A stretch of DNA of 64,000 nt from Bryoerythrophyllum caledonicum (Eukaryota > Streptophyta > Bryopsida > Pottiales > Pottiaceae). Below, in pieces: positions 60,421 to 64,000 of the stretch (position 1 is its first letter; every line of letters begins with the position of its first letter). The DNA lies in contig OZ020514.1 in NCBI GenBank assembly GCA_963971425.1, positions 41,205,158-41,269,157 of the forward strand, in the 5' to 3' direction. Made by a program: the position numbers and the translations under genes. The notes below the pieces were generated by a model. The model had not been told where the DNA came from. It saw only the letters and a program-made list of their open reading frames with translations, and ran no database searches.

Positions 60421-61310
60421 ATGGAAATCTCCCAATATAATGAATATGGTGTTAGCTTGTTGAACATCCTCTTCATTTGCCGCAAATTCTTTACAATCAA
60501 GATGCAAGAAGGTGATGACTTGTTGACCCACATCTACCAAGTGAAGGCACTTGCGGATCAACTCAATTTCTTGGAGGTACTCGTCAAAGATGAAGATGTG
60601 GTAGTGACGTTGCTTGAGAGGTTGCCACCCTCATTAAAGCACTTGATGACCGCCTTAGAGGCGTTGCGCATGAAGGACCTCACCATGAAATTTGTGGTTG
60701 CACGGATGATCCACGAGGTCTCTAAGGGCAAAGAGATGGAGATGCATGGTGATGATGCGGCCTTAGTATCAAGGCAAAGCAAAGACAACAGCTCATTTTC
60801 ACGTGGCAAGTCCAAGGTATGTTACAATTGTGGCGAACCGGGCCATGTTGTACAAAATGCATCAAGCCAAAAAAATGGGAGCGCGACAACGCAAACCAAA
60901 CAAAGGTGAAGGAGAATGCCAACCATGACAAGGAAGATGATGACTATGCATTTGCAACTCAAGATGGACCCCATTCCAAGTCCATTTGTAAGTGAATTTT
61001 AGATTCGGATGTCACAAAACACATGACACCACGTCGAGCGGCATTTCATACATATGAGGTAATTTCATCCTGCAACGTACACGTGGATGATGATGGTGTT
61101 GTGGATGCCATTATAGTTGGTGCCATTGTTGTCCAAGTGCTCGTGAGGGGGCGTTCAAAAAGGATGACAATCAAGGACATTCTCCATGTGTCCAAGTTGT
61201 AGGCAAACTTGTTCTCAATGAGCAAGTTTGTTTGAAGCGGTATGAAGGTGCAATTCAATGTGAACGGGTGCTCATTGAAGGCCCCAAATAGAGATGTACT
61301 TGCCCGGTCA
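60421..61310 (+). mobile_element. Ty1/copia fossil fragment (gag to protease)
   Basis: A UBN2-type gag (YQVKALADQLNFLEV), a CCHC zinc knuckle (CYNCGEPGHVVQNA near 60820) and a protease/pre-integrase region (KHMTPRRAAFHTYEVIS, then KAPNRDVLA-like end). It covers nearly the same stretch as the fragment at 20737-21660 but in the other orientation. No LTR or pol; broken in several places. It ends at the start of the MULE. Confidence 0.85.
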
Positions 61311-61329
61311 CTACAATCAATCCGGGTTC

Positions 61330-61364
61330 GCGGTGTCAGGGCCCGGTTTTAGCCCTGACACCGC
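61330..61364. repeat. Perfect hairpin at the left edge of the MULE
   Basis: GCGGTGTCAGGGC (61330-61342) and its exact reverse complement (61352-61364) surround nine bases. It lies where copia homology ends and GC-rich MULE sequence begins, so it may be part of the MULE terminus. Confidence 0.7.
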
Positions 61365-61658
61365 AAAGAGCGGCCCTTTCGCCGTATTCCCACGATAACT
61401 GCCACTCTCGCCCTCAATTATTTCGCGCGGCCCGTCTCTCTTTTCGGCACTTCTCGCCGAAAGCCCGTTTGCCCCCGCCTTCTCCGGATCACCAAAGTCA
61501 CCTTCTCGCCCCGCCACGTGTACTCCAGAATGACCCGCCCTTCTCGGCGGATGCCGGCGCGAAGTGTCATCCACATCGTTTCGTACTGCGCCGTCTTTCG
61601 CACGATCTATTGTGCCGTGTAGCACCTTGCCGAAAGGGGAGTGCTTGTCTCCGCGTGA

Positions 61659-64000
61659 ATGGAGTTCCTCGATCTCAATCTCCCCATCCAAGACAGGCCG
61701 AATGGGAATTCTGGCGAGACGGCGGCACCAACCGTTGCCGATAACGGGGCAGTAGGGAGGAAATGGAGGCGTCAAGGGAGAAAGAAATCGGCTGGCGTGC
61801 GTGAGAAGGGGATGGAGGATCTTGATGCCGCGTTCCGAGAAGGCCCGCATGCAGACTACCTGAAGAAACACGGTCACAAGGTTCTTCAGATGCGCGATTC
61901 ATTACAGAACCCTCCTCCAGGAATTTTGACGTGGAAATGTCTTAGGTGGAACATGGAGGCCGAGAATGATACGAGGTTCGTAGAAGACCCGCAATCATCG
62001 AAGAGGAAGCAGTCCAAGCTTATCGCCTACATTCCCTGGGATAGGGTCTCGGATTTCGTGGAGGGTGAGCAGTCTGGCCGAAAGGATGTAGAGACTACCT
62101 TCGTCCGCGACAAGAACGACCCCACAAACGTTGGCGAGAAGACGCACTATCTGTGGAACTGCCACATCGAGTACCAACGGTAAGTGAATCGCGACCTCTG
62201 ATATCACGATATGCACGGTAGATCTGCTTATCGGCTGTGCCGTTACATCTCTTCAGTACCGCACGTATCTCTGATGGTCAACACCGATAAGCCGATGGCG
62301 TTGTCAATACGGTCCCGAAGACAACAGGGACAAGATCCAAGCTATCACGCCCGAAATGACACCAACGCCATCGAAATACAATCACAAAGGGAAACAACTT
62401 ACGTCCGGCGCTCGCCAGAAAGGCCCTCGTGCCAGTGATGCGAAGGAGAGGGGCTCTATGAAAGTGGGCTGCCAATGTCGATTCTACATAAAGAGGTACT
62501 ATTTTCTACCATATATCGCCAAGATAGGGTACTTTTGCTCGGAAGATGTCGACACACAGGGCCTCATCGTCCAGGATAAGGACAATGTGCAGAGGAGAAA
62601 GCTTCGCTTTCGGAAGTACATATCAGAGGAAGTAAGGCTTTGGGTTCTGAGGCAATTTGAAGAGCAAGTTCCGATGGCAGCTATAATACAGAAGCACTAG
62701 AAGCTGGTACTGAAGGCACGGGATGAAGGCACTCTTACGCCTTCTCGGGATTGTTTCCTTAACATGGAGGACATCCGCAACATATGCGGAGTCCGTGCGC
62801 AAGAACTATACAAGAAACACAACAACGACGCTGAGAGTGAGAATGTGGGTCCGAGAAAACCGAGGTATGGTTTTTTACTACCAAGACCCGGGCAGCAAGG
62901 TCGACGGAGTACTGAATGCCGATAACGTACCCTTTGTAATTGGGATTCAAACCCCATTTCAGACGCACATGATGCTGAAATACAGTCACGATAACATTAT
63001 TGCTATAGACGGGACATTTGCAACGAACAACAAAAAGGTACACATACCTTTACCGTGCTCCATGTAGGGTCCGTATAAAAAATTAGAAGCACTCACTCCC
63101 ATACCGCTTAATTCCTTGCTTGCGTATCCAGTATCCGCTCTTCACGATGATGGTATTCGACGAGTGGAGAAACGGTGTTCCAGTGGCTTTCGTGATCACT
63201 GCGAAATCCAAACAAGCAGATCTCGTGCCTTGGATGCGCGCTCTGAAGCAGAAGTTAGTGCAGATAAGGCCGGACTGGAGACCCACTGCCTTTGTACTTG
63301 ACAACGTCGATAATGAGATCAACTCTCTTCGGTAAGCAATTTTGCATTCTTACGTTATCGGGTGACGGGCTTCAGCGAGTTGTACTTATCGGCTTGTCGG
63401 GTTATCGCAGGGAGGTTTGGCCGCACTCGCATCTATTTCTATGTCTCTGGCATGTTCGTCGAGCGTGGCAGAAGAATGCATGTGCTAAGTTGAAAGACAT
63501 GGAGACGAGGGCCGGAGCTTTGCGAATTGTGAGCTCACTTATGTACGTATTAGAGACACCTAGTGACTTCCAAGACCCTTCGGCGAGAGCTCCCGGCGAT
63601 AAGGTGTGGAATTTGGTAGAGTGGGTGCGGCATGTTTATGGCGAAGCTAAGGCTCTCTTGCTAGACGCTGATGCATACTGGAAGTACTTCGACAAGGAAT
63701 GGCTCCCGAAAATCAAAATGTGGGTTGTGGGAGACCGGAAAATCCCCCATGCTGGCCAGGACACCACTGCAGCGATCGAATCATACCATTCTAACATGAA
63801 AGCAGTGCTCCGGCAATCCAAAAGGAAGCTTATCGGCCGAAGGATGGACTGGCTTATTTATGAGCTCACTGGAAATGTCATCGAGAAGTATGATTACAGT
63901 CACTGGTGTAAGCTAAACGGTTTTATAAAGAACAAGAGGCAGCGGCAGATCATGGTCAATGCAATCAACCAAGGAAATACAATTCCCGATAATGTGGTCA
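61659..64000 (+). pseudogene. MULE (Mutator-like) transposase, runs off the window
   Basis: Exon 1, 61659-62180 (ATG, MEFLDLNLPIQ; ends LWNCHIEYQ before GTAAGT). Then a block from about 62260 with a Cys-containing segment (GSMKVGCQCRFYIK) and the transposase core: IAIDGTFATNNKK (first Asp), exon from about 63132 with FDEWRNGVPVAFVITAKS and FVLDNVDNEINSLR (second Asp), a GTAAGC intron to about 63411, then HLFLCLWHVRRAW and TTAAIESYHSNMKAVLR (Glu), as in MULEs. It cuts and pastes DNA, typically with 9-bp target repeats. The coding sequence is still open at 64000. One stop at 62698 and one frame change near 62840 suggest inactivity, though decay is light and most introns are intact. No SWIM finger is visible within the window. 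Confidence 0.85.

Noticed and set aside
1-64000. tRNA and rRNA genes
   Set aside because: None recognised by eye; the tRNA-like match at 23557 is a primer-binding site.

Overview
The window looks like repeat-dominated nuclear DNA of a land plant. The reasons are Ty1/copia elements primed by a half initiator-tRNA match, a plant-style MULE transposase and DUF659-type hAT transposase, short GT-AG introns, TTTAGGG-type tracts, and no operons. I recognise no ordinary single-copy host gene. The families recall bryophyte (possibly liverwort) genomes, but that is a weak inference from memory.

Layout. 0-3 kb: a broken coiled-coil RING-H2 gene. 3.3-6.3 kb: a decayed hAT transposase on the other strand. 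6.6-6.9 kb: a GC-rich tandem repeat. 7.9-20.7 kb: Unit I. 20.7-21.7 kb: a copia fragment. 23.3-31.4 kb: a copia element with LTRs, split by a second LTR element at about 25.0-28.6 kb. 31.4-38.8 kb: Unit II, partial. 38.8-40.2 kb: a copia 5' fragment. 40.3-60.2 kb: Unit III, with a solo LTR at 55.4-57.4 kb. 60.4-61.3 kb: another copia fragment. 61.3-64 kb: a MULE running off the window.

The main result is Units I, II and III. They are three diverged relatives in the same orientation. In I and III a minus-strand gene (RNase H/DDE-like, similar to proteins I would call DUF7869-type) diverges across a long AT-rich promoter region from plus-strand coding sequence. That sequence has, in order, a ParB-like segment (G-Q-H motif), a region ending in a methyltransferase-like motif I, an acidic/NLS/coiled-coil/proline-rich stretch, and an FCP1/SCP-like phosphatase domain with a Ser/Pro tail. 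Unit II keeps the promoter region and the ParB-like part.

Each unit carries its own family of short palindromes (about 20 bp) in promoters, UTRs and introns: half-site TTATCCTCGA in Unit I, GATCAAAGGA in Unit II and TTTAGCTCGA in Unit III. The same conserved intron carries the unit's own palindrome in all three units, and several arms have changed in matched pairs. The divergent promoter region of every unit has E2F-type sites (TTTGGCGGGA or TTTCCCGCC). A large DNA transposon or selfish gene cluster with self-tagging palindromes, a ParB/methyltransferase-like protein and S-phase control is my reading; the function is inference. All copies here carry stops or frameshifts, so they are probably inactive relatives of an intact element elsewhere.
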